A stretch of DNA of 64,000 nucleotides, taken from NCBI GenBank assembly GCA_963971405.1, contig OZ020490.1:16827464-16891463 (forward strand), in the 5' to 3' direction. Shown here piece by piece: positions 55,501 to 64,000 of the stretch. Numbering within the stretch: the stretch's first letter is position 1; every line of letters starts with the position of its first letter. The position numbers were made by a program, and so were the translations under genes. Below the pieces are notes generated by a model. The model had not been told where the DNA came from and did not search any database. It saw nothing but the letters and a program-made list of their open reading frames with translations. Source of the stretch: Psococerastis gibbosa. Taxonomy: Eukaryota > Arthropoda > Insecta > Psocodea > Psocidae.

Positions 55501-58500
55501 TCATGGAAAAACGTTTTTAACTACGTAACATTTTAGATCACCGCTAGTGGAGCTTGCCACCAATTTTCCATTGCCGCCAACATAACTATCTCGAATCATT
55601 GATTTTATTTGTTAGTTTATATACTGTTTGTAAATCGGTAGCCTGGCGATGGCCTGGTGCCATCGCGTGGCTGGAGACCGTTATCAATATGGCTGCTAGT
55701 GTAGCCTGCACAAGATAAGTACGCAATTTGGCGGGGAAAACCACTGATAAGTATAGCCTGCACAAGCTAAGTACAGAGTTTTTGACCGGGTCCAGGTATC
55801 CGTTCTGCTATGCTGCAATGTGTAAGACTTCGATATTTTTTGCGTTGGTACTTGTCTCTGATAGTTGGCTTATGGTTAACGGGTGCCTCGTAAGGCATAT
55901 TATGGCTCCCGCCGCTCCAGTTAATGTATTCCTATGCCTGGTGCCGAAAATAGTAAATAGAAAAAAGATGTTGCAATACAAAATATATTGTTTTCTGTTC
56001 CAGGAGTGCATAGTGTCTTAGTAGCACTTCTGGCTGCCAAGGCCGAAGTCAAATACAACCCGAATGTTGTGCAACCCAGTGACATTGGCAAAAGTGTTTC
56101 AGAACTTGGCTTCCCGACAGAAGTTATCAATGAACCTGGCACAGGGGAAGGTGAAGTGGAACTCATGGTAAGAATTTCATTGCGCGAGAGAACAGGTTTT
56201 TTTTAATACTTGAATGATCAATGCGACTTCGGTGGCCAGGTGGCATTCTTGTACTTGTGTGAGTCTCTACACACCTTGCGATCGGAGACGTGTCGTAACT
56301 CGACACAAGTACCTATAAGGTTACTTAGTGAGGCGGTTGAAGAGGTTAATCAGATACATTCATTAAATTGTTTGTACGCAATTAACTTTTTATTAAATAA
56401 GAAAAAAAAGAAAGAAAAAGCTAAAACATATCTTAGGCGGCAATTCCACCGGCGAATTTACTTCATTTGTGATTTGAGATTTTTGTTTGTTTTGTTTTAA
56501 GGAGACTATTATGTAGATACTTAACTTCTCAATTACAAATTAAGTTATAATATGGTAGCAGACATCATTAATAAGTCTCTGCCATATTATAACTTAATTT
56601 ATAATAGATAGTATCTACATAATAGTCTCCTTAAAACAAAACAAAAAAAAAAAATCTCGAATCACAAATGAAGTAAATTCGCCGGTGGAATTGCCACCTT
56701 AGCTGGAAAGTAGGAATTTTGTATTTGGAGTGGATGAGGTCCTGTCCAACCCTCAATTGCTTTTGCGCAAGTGATTACTGCGACCATTTGTAGTTAATCT
56801 ATGGCTTATCCTTGCACATAAACATAATAGTCTCCTTAGTAACTTTGTAAAACTTGCTGTCACTCATTGTTAAAATTAACTTTGTATAGTTTTACGAATA
56901 AAATTAAATTAAAAATTCACAGCCGGTTTCGACTCACGCCATCGTCAAGTGCGATTGAAAACAGATAAAACAAAAGGTATGCAAGCTAAAACAAAATAAA
57001 ACTCATTGTCAGGATAACACACAGCATCGCATAAAGTAAACAATTTAAATTGAACAATTAAACATTAACCAATGGAAGCGCCAACAAGGGGGAACCACTT
57101 AAAAAGGTTATGTCATTAAGTAACGATTTGTTTTTAGCCATAGCTTCCCAAAACTATACAAAGTTAATTTTAACAATGAGTTTATCCTTGCACACTTGTC
57201 TATATTTTTTCCTGTGTGTATTTCTGTTTTCGTGTTACAGATCTCAGGGATGACGTGTGCTTCATGTGTGAATAAAATAGAGTCCAACGTAAAAAAACTG
57301 AAGGGGGTCTATAGCGCAGCAGTGGCATTGACGACGCAACGGGGAAAATTCAAATATGACCTTGAGCTAACGGGACCAAGAGACATTGCTGAGGCTATCA
57401 TTAAACTTGGGTTTAATGCTGAAGTATTATCTGGGAAAGAGAAGGACTCTAGAAGCTACTTAGATCACAGGTAAATAAATAAATATTGACTTTTTTGTTC
57501 TATTACTAAGCCAACCTAGCGGAGTTAGGGCTATAAAGCCCTCTCTTACACTCAACTAGGAAGACCCGGGACCGCCTGCTTTACATGCCCTCATGAGCAT
57601 GGCCAGAAAATGGAGGAAGTGTAGGACTCGAACCAACAACCTTTCGGGTGAAAGTCAGAGGCCGTACCGCTACTCTACATGTCCTGACAGGTATTGTAAT
57701 CAAGGTCTCTCCCTCTCTATCCATCCCTCCCCCCTCCTATTAGAGCTTTAACCACTGTTAGTGGAACTTGTGTAGGTAGAACCTAGAGAGAATGCTGAAG
57801 GCTGAAGCTGTTATCATAGAATGCAGGACTGTTGTCCTAGGAAGAGAAACATCCTAGTTGGCTCGTCTAAAAATACTGGATCTTACGCTTCAATTTTTAT
57901 GTATTTTAATTTAGTGAAGACATTAGAAAATGGCGTAACGCGTTCTACATCTCTCTGGCATTTGGTCTCCCCTGTATGATCATCATGACGTACTTTATGC
58001 TGGGCATGAGTTTGGGCTACCTCGCCCATGAAGACATGTGCTGCTACAAAATCGCCGGCCTCTCGCTCGAGAACTTACTTATGTTCCTTCTGTCCACTCC
58101 TGTCCAGGTGAGTCAGCAGTTTTTCTTTTAAGCTCCATTTTAATGACAAATTAATCCAAAAAAAAAGCTGAATAATGTAAGAAAGACAATTTTCTGACGC
58201 CATTTTCTTTTATGATTTTATAGTGTTTGGCGTTAGACCTCAATGAGCGTATGCGTCATAATACATTTAACGATATGCATACTCAAAAAGTGAATTTTGC
58301 TGTTTGCTATTAGAAGTCTAATAGCGTACAAAGACTTTCACGGCCGGAGTAACGCGACGAAGCAGTAGCATCCGGGATGATAGACCGTGGTCGTTCTGAT
58401 AGCGTACTTTCAAAAGCCTCTCTCAATATCGCCGAAAGAAATATTGCCAACCTTAAAGATTACCATGGAATATTCTGTACTGATGGACCAGCCATTGAAA

Positions 58501-61500
58501 AGAACGAAACATGGAGTTGATCGATTTCATTAACTTATGTTTGTGGAGTTATTAAGTCTTCCGTTCGGCGGTTATTCCACCGACGTCAATAGTAATAGTA
58601 ATTGTGGTATTGACGTGGTAGCAGACTTTTTTAGACTGTCTTTAATGTCTGCTACCACGTCAATACCACAATTACTATCACTATTAACGTCGGTGGAATA
58701 ACCGCCTTCGTTTCAATTTCTGGTCCAACAGTAATGATATTGATCCTGTGTACAACTGAAGTGATACTGAGGACAGGGTAAGACCCCGGATCCGACCTGA
58801 CATCATTTGCTTAGGATAGATAGAGACATGGTCAGTGAGGCAATTGCTACGGAAGAAAGATTCTACTTATTATATTAGATATACGGCGAAATGTTAGAAG
58901 TATCCTACTTCAGTAGTTACTTCCTCCAGGCTCCGGTCTTCTTATCGATCCTAAGCACAAGTCCTTACGCCTGATCATACACATAGAAATATATTAACTG
59001 GAGCGGCGGGAGCCATAATATGCCTTACGAGGCACCAGTTAACCATAAGCCAACTATCAGAGATAAGTACCACAGTACACATTGCAGCATAGCAGAACGG
59101 ATACCTGGACCCGGTCAAAAACTGTGTACTTAGCTTGTGCAGGCTATTTTCCCCGCCAAATTGCATACTTATCTTGTGCAGGCTACACTAGCAGCCATAT
59201 TGATAATGGTCGCCAGCCACGGGATGATCATACCCTGTGGCCTGTTCAACCATTGCATTTTTCTGCATTATTTTGAAAGTTGTCTTTGGTTACAGTTCTC
59301 TACAGTTTTGTCTTTCACTGTTGCCCAGATATAGAGTATCATTAAAAACAGGTTCCAGTCACAGCGGAATAATAATAATTTATTTTGCAGTTTTACGGAG
59401 GCTACCATTTTTACGTGCAAGCGTACCGAGCTCTAAAGCATAGGACTACAAATATGGATGTACTTATTACTATGACAACGTGGATCTCCTACATTTACTC
59501 GTGCGCCGTCCTTATCGCGGCCATTGTCATTGGTCAGAATGCCAGTCCAATCACATTCTTCGATACCACACCCATGCTTCTCATATTTATCAGCCTTGGC
59601 CGGTGGCTTGAACATGTTGCAAAGGTTTGTATACTTACAGTATTTTAAGAGGCAACCGAACACCATCGCTACTAAACATAATAGTCTCCTTAGTAACTTT
59701 GTAAAACTTGCTGTCAGTCATTGTTAAAAAATTATTACTTAGTACAGTTTTGCGTAATAAAATAAAATATGCCCTTGACGATGGCGTGAGCCCAAACCGG
59801 TTGTGTATTTTATTTTATTACGTAAAACCCTCACTACTCGTTTCTGTACAAAGTCAAATTTCCGAAATATTTCTCTTAGAGCTATATTATTGAGGAATTT
59901 GATAGATATACATATAAGTTATGTGCGTATATGTAAGTTCGGACACGTAAAATGAATAGATAACAGAAGGGCTGGAGGAAGTAATAGAGGGGACATGAAG
60001 AGGAGGAATACCAAAGGAAAGATAGGTAAACCAGATTGAGGACTAGCCCAGAAGAGTGGGACTGGTAGTGGGACTGGAAGTGTTTCATACTCACAAGTGG
60101 AGAGACGGAAGGGCGCAGAGGAGGCTCACTTATCACACCCGTTCAACTGATGATAGATGTATACATTATATTTGAAGGGCTTTTATGGGCGTACACCAAG
60201 GAAAGTTATTTTCGTTTATTTGTCTTCAAAGAAGGGGTGTTCATTTCATTTTCCTTTTGGTTGTTCGGTTCCATAAATAAATTAGACAAACCAGCTGAAA
60301 ACCGCCTTTTCACTGCAGTCCCCTAAACCTTACATTCTTCTTTCAGGGGAAAACTTCGGAGGCTTTGTCAAAACTGTTATCTCTAAAAGCCACAGAAGCT
60401 GTGTTGGTCACCATTGGCCCGGATTTTGAAGTGCTGACCGAGAAAGTTATACCTGTGGACCTGGTACAACGTGGCGACTTCCTGAAAGTGGTACCGGGCG
60501 CTAAGGTACCTGTTGATGGAAAGGTTGTCATGGGCCACTCCACGTGCGATGAAAGTCTGATTACCGGTGAATCTATGCCTGTCCTCAAGAAAAAAAGTAA
60601 GTTGGCTACGACATTGAGACGCCAATATTGTAATCGTACATTTTTTGGTTAATTCATTTACATACGATCGCTTGAAAAGTAAAGGGCATTAAATATTAAC
60701 GAGAAAATGGAATAATTTCATGGTATTCAGCTATGTTTTATTATTATTCAAATAACAATGAATGGCAGGCAAAAGATATTGTTGTTACTTTGTGTACTTA
60801 AATAAGAAAAAAAATACATCAAAGTACTTGTTTCTCTGCCATTGTAATGAATAAAATGTTAACAGAACACAGGAATTCGTGGCAGAAGTCATGGAGTCGT
60901 GGTAATAGAGGGCTAGAGGTAGATCCTGAACATGTGCACTCCCAAGGGTCAACCGGGTTGCACAGCTTGCGCATACGCAATCCAATCTGGTCTGCGGCAG
61001 ACCAAATTGTACAGTTATGTTGGATTGTGATCACAGCATGGTGGAGACCCTCCATGTTGAATTTTCTATAGGAAAGTTCTCCATTCACGGTTACTTGTCA
61101 TTTCAGACTCGGCTGTAATTGGAGGTTCCATCAACCAGCATGGTCTTCTCATAGTTGGAGCCACTCACACCGGTGAGAACACGACGCTCTCGCAAATAGT
61201 TCGGCTGGTGGAGGAGGCACAGACGTCGAAGGCACCCATTCAACAGTTCGCGGACCGCATTGCTGGCTATTTTGTTCCCTTTGTTATCGCTGTTTCAGCA
61301 ATAACACTCATTGGCTGGGTCGTCTCTGGTTACATTAATATTGAATTACTTCCTGTATCGGTCAGTACTTTTAATGTACAGTATATGTAATTATCTTCTT
61401 GCTTAGTTGCAATCTATTGATTCAAATCTTTTCATTTCCTCCGTTTTGGGCCGTTCTCTTGAGCTCCATGTAGGTCCCGGGTCTTACATCTATCATGTAA

Positions 61501-64000
61501 TTATAGTTAAAAGTAAAGAGCCAAAAAACTTGGCTAGGGCGGGTTCTAATATGCTCCCGTTATAGCTTAGGTTAGTTAAACGTTGTAGTTTTTTTTACCT
61601 CCCATAACTTATTCGAGGCATTTTCGTCTTCACAATAGCGGTATTTTTATTTCATTTTTCAATATTTTGGCTGAAGATGGTGCTTCTCCTTACTCAAAAC
61701 TATTATTTTTAAATGTTTGTCGATTTGTGCCTCAATGGGTTTCATAGCCTTTTTTTCATATCTGTCTCATAACCTGCCCAATAAGTTATTTCGAGGTATT
61801 TCCGTCTTTGCAATAGCGGTATTTTTTATTTCATTTTTCAATATTTTGTTCCTTACTCAAAACTCTTATTTTCATTTTATTTATTTTTATTTTTTATATT
61901 TGCCAAAATGGGTTTCACATTTTCGTAATTATTTTTTTAATTTCTTAATGAATACGTAGGCTTCGTTCAAGGTTATTGAGCTTCCGGTGAGTGTTATGGG
62001 CATGTTGAAGTGGTAGAAGTTTAGGATGACTTTATGGTTTGTGATAGGGAAACTTGAGGCAACCGAAATTTAACCAGAGGACAATTATTAACCATGGAAC
62101 TGACTCATTATCTTTCTCGGTACCTATACTAAATGAAAATATTGTAGGGTTTTCTCGTGCTGGTTCTTTGATTTGCTAAATTTGTATCCTTCTTGGACTT
62201 GCCGTGTTTGTGACTTCATCCTATGTGTTGTTGCAGGATCGGGAAAAGTTTGGTCTCAACAAAGAAGAAATTATTTTCCAATATTCATTTCGGTGTGCTC
62301 TCAGCGTTCTGGCAATAGCTTGCCCCTGCGCGCTAGGACTGGCGACGCCAACGGCTGTTATGGTTGGCACTGGCGTGGGTGCCCTCAATGGCATTCTCAT
62401 CAAAGGTGCAGAACCTCTGGAAAACGCTCACAAGGTAACTTTGCTTTTCCATGAACAATACGCCTATCTTCGCTAAAAAAAGGCATGTGAATTATCATTA
62501 TCATTAATTTTTGTTGCTAGGTGAAAGCAGTTGTTTTCGACAAGACTGGCACTATAACTCAAGGAGCTGCCACGGTGTCTCGTATCACCATGTTCGTTCC
62601 TAAGAGCGTCAAGAACTTGGCTGAAATGCTGTGTCTTATTGGCAGTGCCGAAGGAAGCAGTGAACACCCTATCGCCGCTGGTAAGCCCTTAACCCCTTGA
62701 TTCAATAATTTATCAAAAGGTGAGGGGTAAGCAGCAAGAACGCTTTTCGTTATTGCAATATTGCTTGAAGCGCTAGTGGGGGGCGATTCATTTAATCTGG
62801 GCCATGTTGGATTTATAAAGACAGGATCCTAATTGAAATCCGCCACCAAGCTATCCTAATACGACTGAAGGTATTCTCTTATTTTTGCAGCTATTGTAAA
62901 GTTTGTGAAACAAGTGACGAGGTCCGAAACTTTTGGCAAAGTTGAAAATTTCCAGGCAGTTCCCGGCTGTGGGTTAAGATGTACCGTGTCCCGTTTGGGG
63001 GAAATGCTCACCGCAGCTAACTCTTCCCCAGATATCAGAGCTTATGAAAACAACATTGCGTAAGTACACTCTGAACATTAGGTAGTTGATGTACGGTTTC
63101 ATATTAAAAAACATAGTGACCCAACAAGCCAATGGGTCCAAGCCTAAGGACTGGCAGAGAAATCTTCTGACGTGCATTCAAAAATAGACTGTGTTTTGAA
63201 ACAACCAACCCATTTGCTCCAATGAACCATTTCCAGCGTTGCGATCGTCTGTGTGTACGGAGCCTTATCATCCACGTGCGATAACCCATTGCCTTCAATA
63301 CATTTCAACGATAATGGCAGCGAAAAAAATCACCTTAGTACATTGAAACTTCAGCGGGCGTACACTAGGGGTCCAAGGACAAAATTGTGGCGTTCATAGA
63401 AAAACGCTGCTTGCCTTCTGTCGTTTGTTACTTACTTCCAGTGTCCAGTAACACGCATTGGAGTAGTGAAATATTGGGCAGCTTGGACGGCCTTGCCATT
63501 CGTTGGAAATAGATCGTATACTGCGTGGGGGCTTGGTAGTTTCGGACAGACAATCAGGTGGGTGGTGTCACACAGCTCCACAGTCACATTGCACATCATC
63601 GTCGGCAGCAAGTATTCCAGTTATATGTAGGAGAGATAGGACATTCGCTTCCCGCCAAAAATATGTATTTGAATTTATGGAGCCATTTGCCACGTCTCCT
63701 ATGACCAGTCATGAAGAGTCATAGCAGGTAGCCGGCCCTAGGTTAAAAAAATATTTTTAGCCTGCCTATCTCTCCAATATATAAACTATAGTAGTCCCCA
63801 CATGGCAACGGTGGGTCGGAAGAGCGTGGTTCCTGCCCGGAGGCCGTTCAAGGTGCTTTAATTGCCCGGCGGTATTTTTTAGCTCTTTATTTCTTTTTTT
63901 TAGAAACAAAAAAGGATGCAGCCACAATTTGAATTCTGTCGTGGTCGATTACGTGGAGACCTTCAGTGGTAGCGCCGCCAACCAAGCCGTCCAACTTCAG
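46456..64000 (+). CDS. ATP7: Copper-transporting P-type ATPase ATP7, gene span (3' end outside window)
   Basis: P1B-type ATPase that moves Cu(I) into the secretory pathway and out of the cell. Fifteen exons join in phase into about 908 residues: 46456-46568, 52258-52408, 52840-53049, 54163-54298, 54771-54935, 56004-56167, 57241-57470, 57915-58107, 59391-59624, 60347-60596, 61107-61360, 62237-62434, 62521-62680, 62891-63059, 63904-64000. Four metal-binding domains carry GMTCMSC, GMTCMSC, GMTCGSC and GMTCASC. Then TM1-TM4, actuator domain with TGES, TM5, TM6 with CPC, DKTGT phosphorylation site, and SEHP and PGCG of the nucleotide-binding domain. Four N-terminal domains suit an insect ATP7; vertebrate copies have six. 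The hinge region (TGDN, GDGxND) and TM7-8 lie beyond the window. The first exon (46456) is inferred. Confidence 0.95.
47151..47526. mobile_element. Composite PIF/Harbinger-like MITE copy 4
   Basis: Outer GGCGCCCATTCCACCGACCG and inner GGCG..TTTCCACCGACC arms. TAA directly on both sides (47148-47150 and 47527-47529). Confidence 0.9.
47530..47838 (+). mobile_element. LINE 3' fragment with (TTTA)n tail
   Basis: Encodes [15 protein letters not shown] and [16 protein letters not shown] then a stop, the end of a LINE ORF2, followed by a 3' UTR and TTTATTTATTTA. Same family as 12470-12665. Confidence 0.7.
50118..50310 (+). mobile_element. SINE family D
   Basis: CTTCGATGGCATAATGGTAGC head, GCGATCGGTGACCTGTCGTAA, GACTGAAGAGG and an AAAATAAAAT tail. 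Confidence 0.75.
50488..50573 (+). mobile_element. SINE family D, 3'-truncated
   Basis: CGACTTCGATGGCCAGATGG head through CGTAACTCAACACGGGTA, then directly an A10 run. Lacks the 3' body of the other copies. Confidence 0.7.
50955..51126 (-). mobile_element. SINE family B
   Basis: Minus orientation: head ACATGTAGAGTAG and GTTGGTTCGAGTCCTACAC, body CTAACTCCGCTAGGTTGGC, tail TTATTTATTA. Confidence 0.7.
52258..52408 (+). CDS. ATP7: ATP7 exon 2, metal-binding domain 1
   Basis: Acceptor TTGCAG, donor GTCAGT. Encodes a Ser/Glu-rich stretch and domain 1 with [15 protein letters not shown] (motif 52334-52354). An in-frame ATG at 52295 is an alternative start if the 46456 exon is not used. Confidence 0.92.
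52840..53049 (+). CDS. ATP7: ATP7 exon 3, domains 1-2
   Basis: Acceptor TTAACAG, donor GTAAGC. Finishes domain 1 ([14 protein letters not shown]) and starts domain 2 ([17 protein letters not shown]). Confidence 0.94.
53200..53478. mobile_element. Mariner-like MITE relic in ATP7 intron
   Basis: Shares GGGGTGATCCA.TG.TGGCC and CTCTT end words and ACTATTTCATACA with the element at 27475-27870. The left end is eroded. Confidence 0.5.
53548..53931. mobile_element. Composite PIF/Harbinger-like MITE copy 5
   Basis: Outer and inner arms as in the other copies. TTA directly on both sides (53545-53547 and 53932-53934). Confidence 0.9.
54163..54298 (+). CDS. ATP7: ATP7 exon 4, end of domain 2
   Basis: Acceptor TTGCAG, donor GTAAGT, phase 1 out. 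Encodes [24 protein letters not shown] and a Ser/Asp-rich linker. Confidence 0.92.
54310..54520. repeat. Hairpin-containing element with CGGCACTAGGCC
   Basis: TTTCGGCACTAGGCCA and its inverse TGGCCTAGTGCCGAAA surround a short loop, flanked by AAATAAAATAAAATAAC and its approximate inverse. Resembles the TTTCGGCAC elements at 16838-17092 and near 55950. Confidence 0.55.
54771..54935 (+). CDS. ATP7: ATP7 exon 5, metal-binding domain 3
   Basis: Acceptor TTTGCAG, donor GTGCGT. Encodes a linker and [20 protein letters not shown]; motif codons 54878-54898. Confidence 0.93.
55018..55155 (-). mobile_element. SINE family D
   Basis: Minus orientation: GACTTCAATGGCCAGATGG head, GTGCGAGTCTTAACACACC, GACTGAAGAGGTCAATCGG and an A-rich end. 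Confidence 0.7.
55661..55936. mobile_element. hAT-like element, ATP7 intron copy 1
   Basis: Exact 8-bp duplication CCTGGTGC at 55653-55660 and 55937-55944. Body inverted relative to the other two copies. Lies 68 bp upstream of ATP7 exon 6. Confidence 0.9.
56004..56167 (+). CDS. ATP7: ATP7 exon 6, domain 3 to 4
   Basis: Acceptor TTCCAG, donor GTAAGA. Encodes [19 protein letters not shown] and ELGFPTEVI, the second half of domain 3. Confidence 0.94.
56221..56395 (+). mobile_element. SINE family D
   Basis: GCGACTTCGGTGGCCAGGTGG head, GATCGGAGACGTGTCGTAA, GTTGAAGAGGTTAATCAGA and an A-rich tail. Confidence 0.75.
56436..56698. mobile_element. Fold-back MITE, GGCGG family
   Basis: Ends GGCGGCAATTCCACCGGCGA and inverse, arms with GATTTGAGATTTTTGTTTG and AGGAGACTATTATGTAGATAC, core GGTAGCAGACATC. 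TTA on both sides (56433-56435 and 56699-56701). Confidence 0.9.
56862..57181. mobile_element. TIR MITE with 32-bp perfect repeats
   Basis: Inverted ends begin ACTCATTGTTAAAATTAACT and match for 32 bp. The interior has CCGGTTTCGACTCACGCC. The left flanking AGTCTCCTTAGTAACTTTG recurs near 59680-59700. Ends 60 bp before ATP7 exon 7. Confidence 0.85.
57241..57470 (+). CDS. ATP7: ATP7 exon 7, metal-binding domain 4
   Basis: Acceptor TTACAG, donor GTAAAT. Encodes [19 protein letters not shown] (motif 57247-57267) and [11 protein letters not shown]. The donor lies at the junction with the SINE at 57475. Confidence 0.94.
57475..57686 (-). mobile_element. SINE family B inserted at the exon 7 donor
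   Basis: Minus orientation: head CAGGACATGTAGAGTAGC, GTTGGTTCGAGTCCTACAC, tail ending TATTTATTTATTTA against GTA of the splice donor. CAGGTA occurs before (57469-57474) and after (57687-57692), a short duplication spanning the exon-intron boundary. Confidence 0.8.
57915..58107 (+). CDS. ATP7: ATP7 exon 8, TM1-TM2
   Basis: Acceptor TTTAG, donor GTGAGT. Encodes [19 protein letters not shown] (TM1) and [14 protein letters not shown] (TM2), with a short Cys pair (CC) in the loop. Confidence 0.94.
58567..58706. mobile_element. Fold-back MITE, GGCGG family
   Basis: Ends GGCGGTTATTCCACCGACGT and inverse; core GACGTGGTAGCAGACTT. TTC directly on both sides (58564-58566 and 58707-58709), so the target is not always TWA. 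Confidence 0.9.
58982..59226. mobile_element. hAT-like element, ATP7 intron copy 2
   Basis: ATCATACA before and ATCATACC after (7 of 8 identical). Same orientation as the copy nested in the PISD intron; the body is about 30 bp shorter. Confidence 0.85.
59391..59624 (+). CDS. ATP7: ATP7 exon 9, TM3-TM4
   Basis: Acceptor TTTGCAG, donor GTTTGT. Encodes [34 protein letters not shown] (TM3) and [18 protein letters not shown] (TM4). Confidence 0.95.
59670..59830. repeat. Element related to 56862-57181
   Basis: AGTCTCCTTAGTAACTTTG and ACGATGGCGTGAGCCCAAAC match that MITE's flank and interior; short inverted AATAAAATAAAATA arms. Confidence 0.5.
60347..60596 (+). CDS. ATP7: ATP7 exon 10, actuator domain
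   Basis: Acceptor TTTCAG, donor GTAAGT. Encodes [33 protein letters not shown] and [13 protein letters not shown] with the dephosphorylation loop TGES. Confidence 0.95.
61107..61360 (+). CDS. ATP7: ATP7 exon 11, end of actuator domain and TM5
   Basis: Acceptor TTTCAG, donor GTCAGT. Encodes [40 protein letters not shown] and [17 protein letters not shown] (TM5). Confidence 0.95.
61361..62236. other. ATP7 intron, nothing recognised
   Basis: T-rich, with an approximate local duplication (GAGGYATTTYCGTCTTYGCAA near 61610 and 61790). No exon or element recognised. Confidence 0.45.
62237..62434 (+). CDS. ATP7: ATP7 exon 12, TM6 with CPC
   Basis: Acceptor TTGCAG, donor GTAACT. Encodes [20 protein letters not shown]; the CPC codons are 62321-62329 and form the membrane copper site in the family. 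Confidence 0.96.
62521..62680 (+). CDS. ATP7: ATP7 exon 13, phosphorylation site
   Basis: Acceptor TTGCTAG, donor GTAAGC. Encodes [12 protein letters not shown] (Asp codon 62539-62541) and GSSEHPIAA. Confidence 0.96.
62891..63059 (+). CDS. ATP7: ATP7 exon 14, nucleotide-binding domain
   Basis: Acceptor TTTGCAG, donor GTAAGT. Encodes [20 protein letters not shown] with the PGCG nucleotide-binding loop. Confidence 0.94.
63440..63620 (-). mobile_element. Possible LINE C-terminal relic
   Basis: Minus frames around [12 protein letters not shown] and [11 protein letters not shown], in two adjacent frames, resemble a LINE CxC..H..C knuckle broken by a frameshift. Confidence 0.35.
63904..64000 (+). 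CDS. ATP7: ATP7 exon 15, partial at window end
   Basis: Acceptor TTTTAG. Encodes [20 protein letters not shown] and continues open to the last base; the exon may end exactly here (..CTTCAG) or continue. Confidence 0.8.

Noticed and set aside
4866-58706. CRISPR arrays or microRNA clusters from the many regular hairpins
   Set aside because: The hairpins are dispersed, carry transposon termini and short target duplications, and the genome is eukaryotic.

Overview
This window is nuclear DNA of an animal, most likely an arthropod. The genes are split by GT-AG introns, the sequence is AT-rich, and short transposable elements fill the introns. One gene encodes a pacifastin-type protease inhibitor, a family known mainly from arthropods. 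I cannot name the species.

Four protein genes can be assembled exon by exon. (1) 11537-17360 (+): phosphatidylserine decarboxylase (PISD), five exons, 321 residues, with the Asp, His and LGST catalytic and self-processing residues present; the 5' coding exon(s) were not found. (2) 20374-24663 (-): a small secreted pacifastin-type inhibitor, three short exons, 110 residues, easily missed because no exon exceeds 141 bp. (3) 27918-40717 (-): cleavage stimulation factor subunit 3 (CstF-77, Suppressor-of-forked orthologue), 13 coding exons, 712 residues, apparently complete, including 24 bp and 33 bp exons. (4) 46456 to the window end (+): copper-transporting P1B ATPase ATP7, 15 exons, four GMTCxxC metal-binding domains, TM1-TM6, TGES, CPC, DKTGT and SEHP; the 3' part lies beyond the window.

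Layout: 1-11.5 kb is repeats (LINE relics, SINEs, MITEs, AT-rich DNA). 11.5-17.4 kb is PISD. 17.4-20.4 kb is repeats. 20.4-24.7 kb is the inhibitor gene, whose second intron holds three composite MITEs in a row. 24.7-27.9 kb is repeats. 27.9-40.7 kb is CstF-77. 40.7-46.4 kb is intergenic with several fold-back elements. 46.4-64 kb is ATP7. The genes have unrelated roles (mitochondrial phospholipid synthesis, secreted protease inhibition, mRNA 3'-end processing, copper export).

The mobile DNA is the most unusual part. A set of at least 14 near-perfect fold-back MITEs shares GGCGG/GGCGCC...TTCCACC ends, a GTGGTAGCAGACAT core and mostly 3-bp TAA/TTA duplications (PIF/Harbinger-like). A hAT-like non-autonomous family is seen three times with 8-bp duplications. 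A SINE with a (TAC)n tail is proven by target-site duplications. Two LINE 3' ends share a hairpin with compensatory base changes. A SINE sits exactly on the ATP7 exon-7 splice donor.
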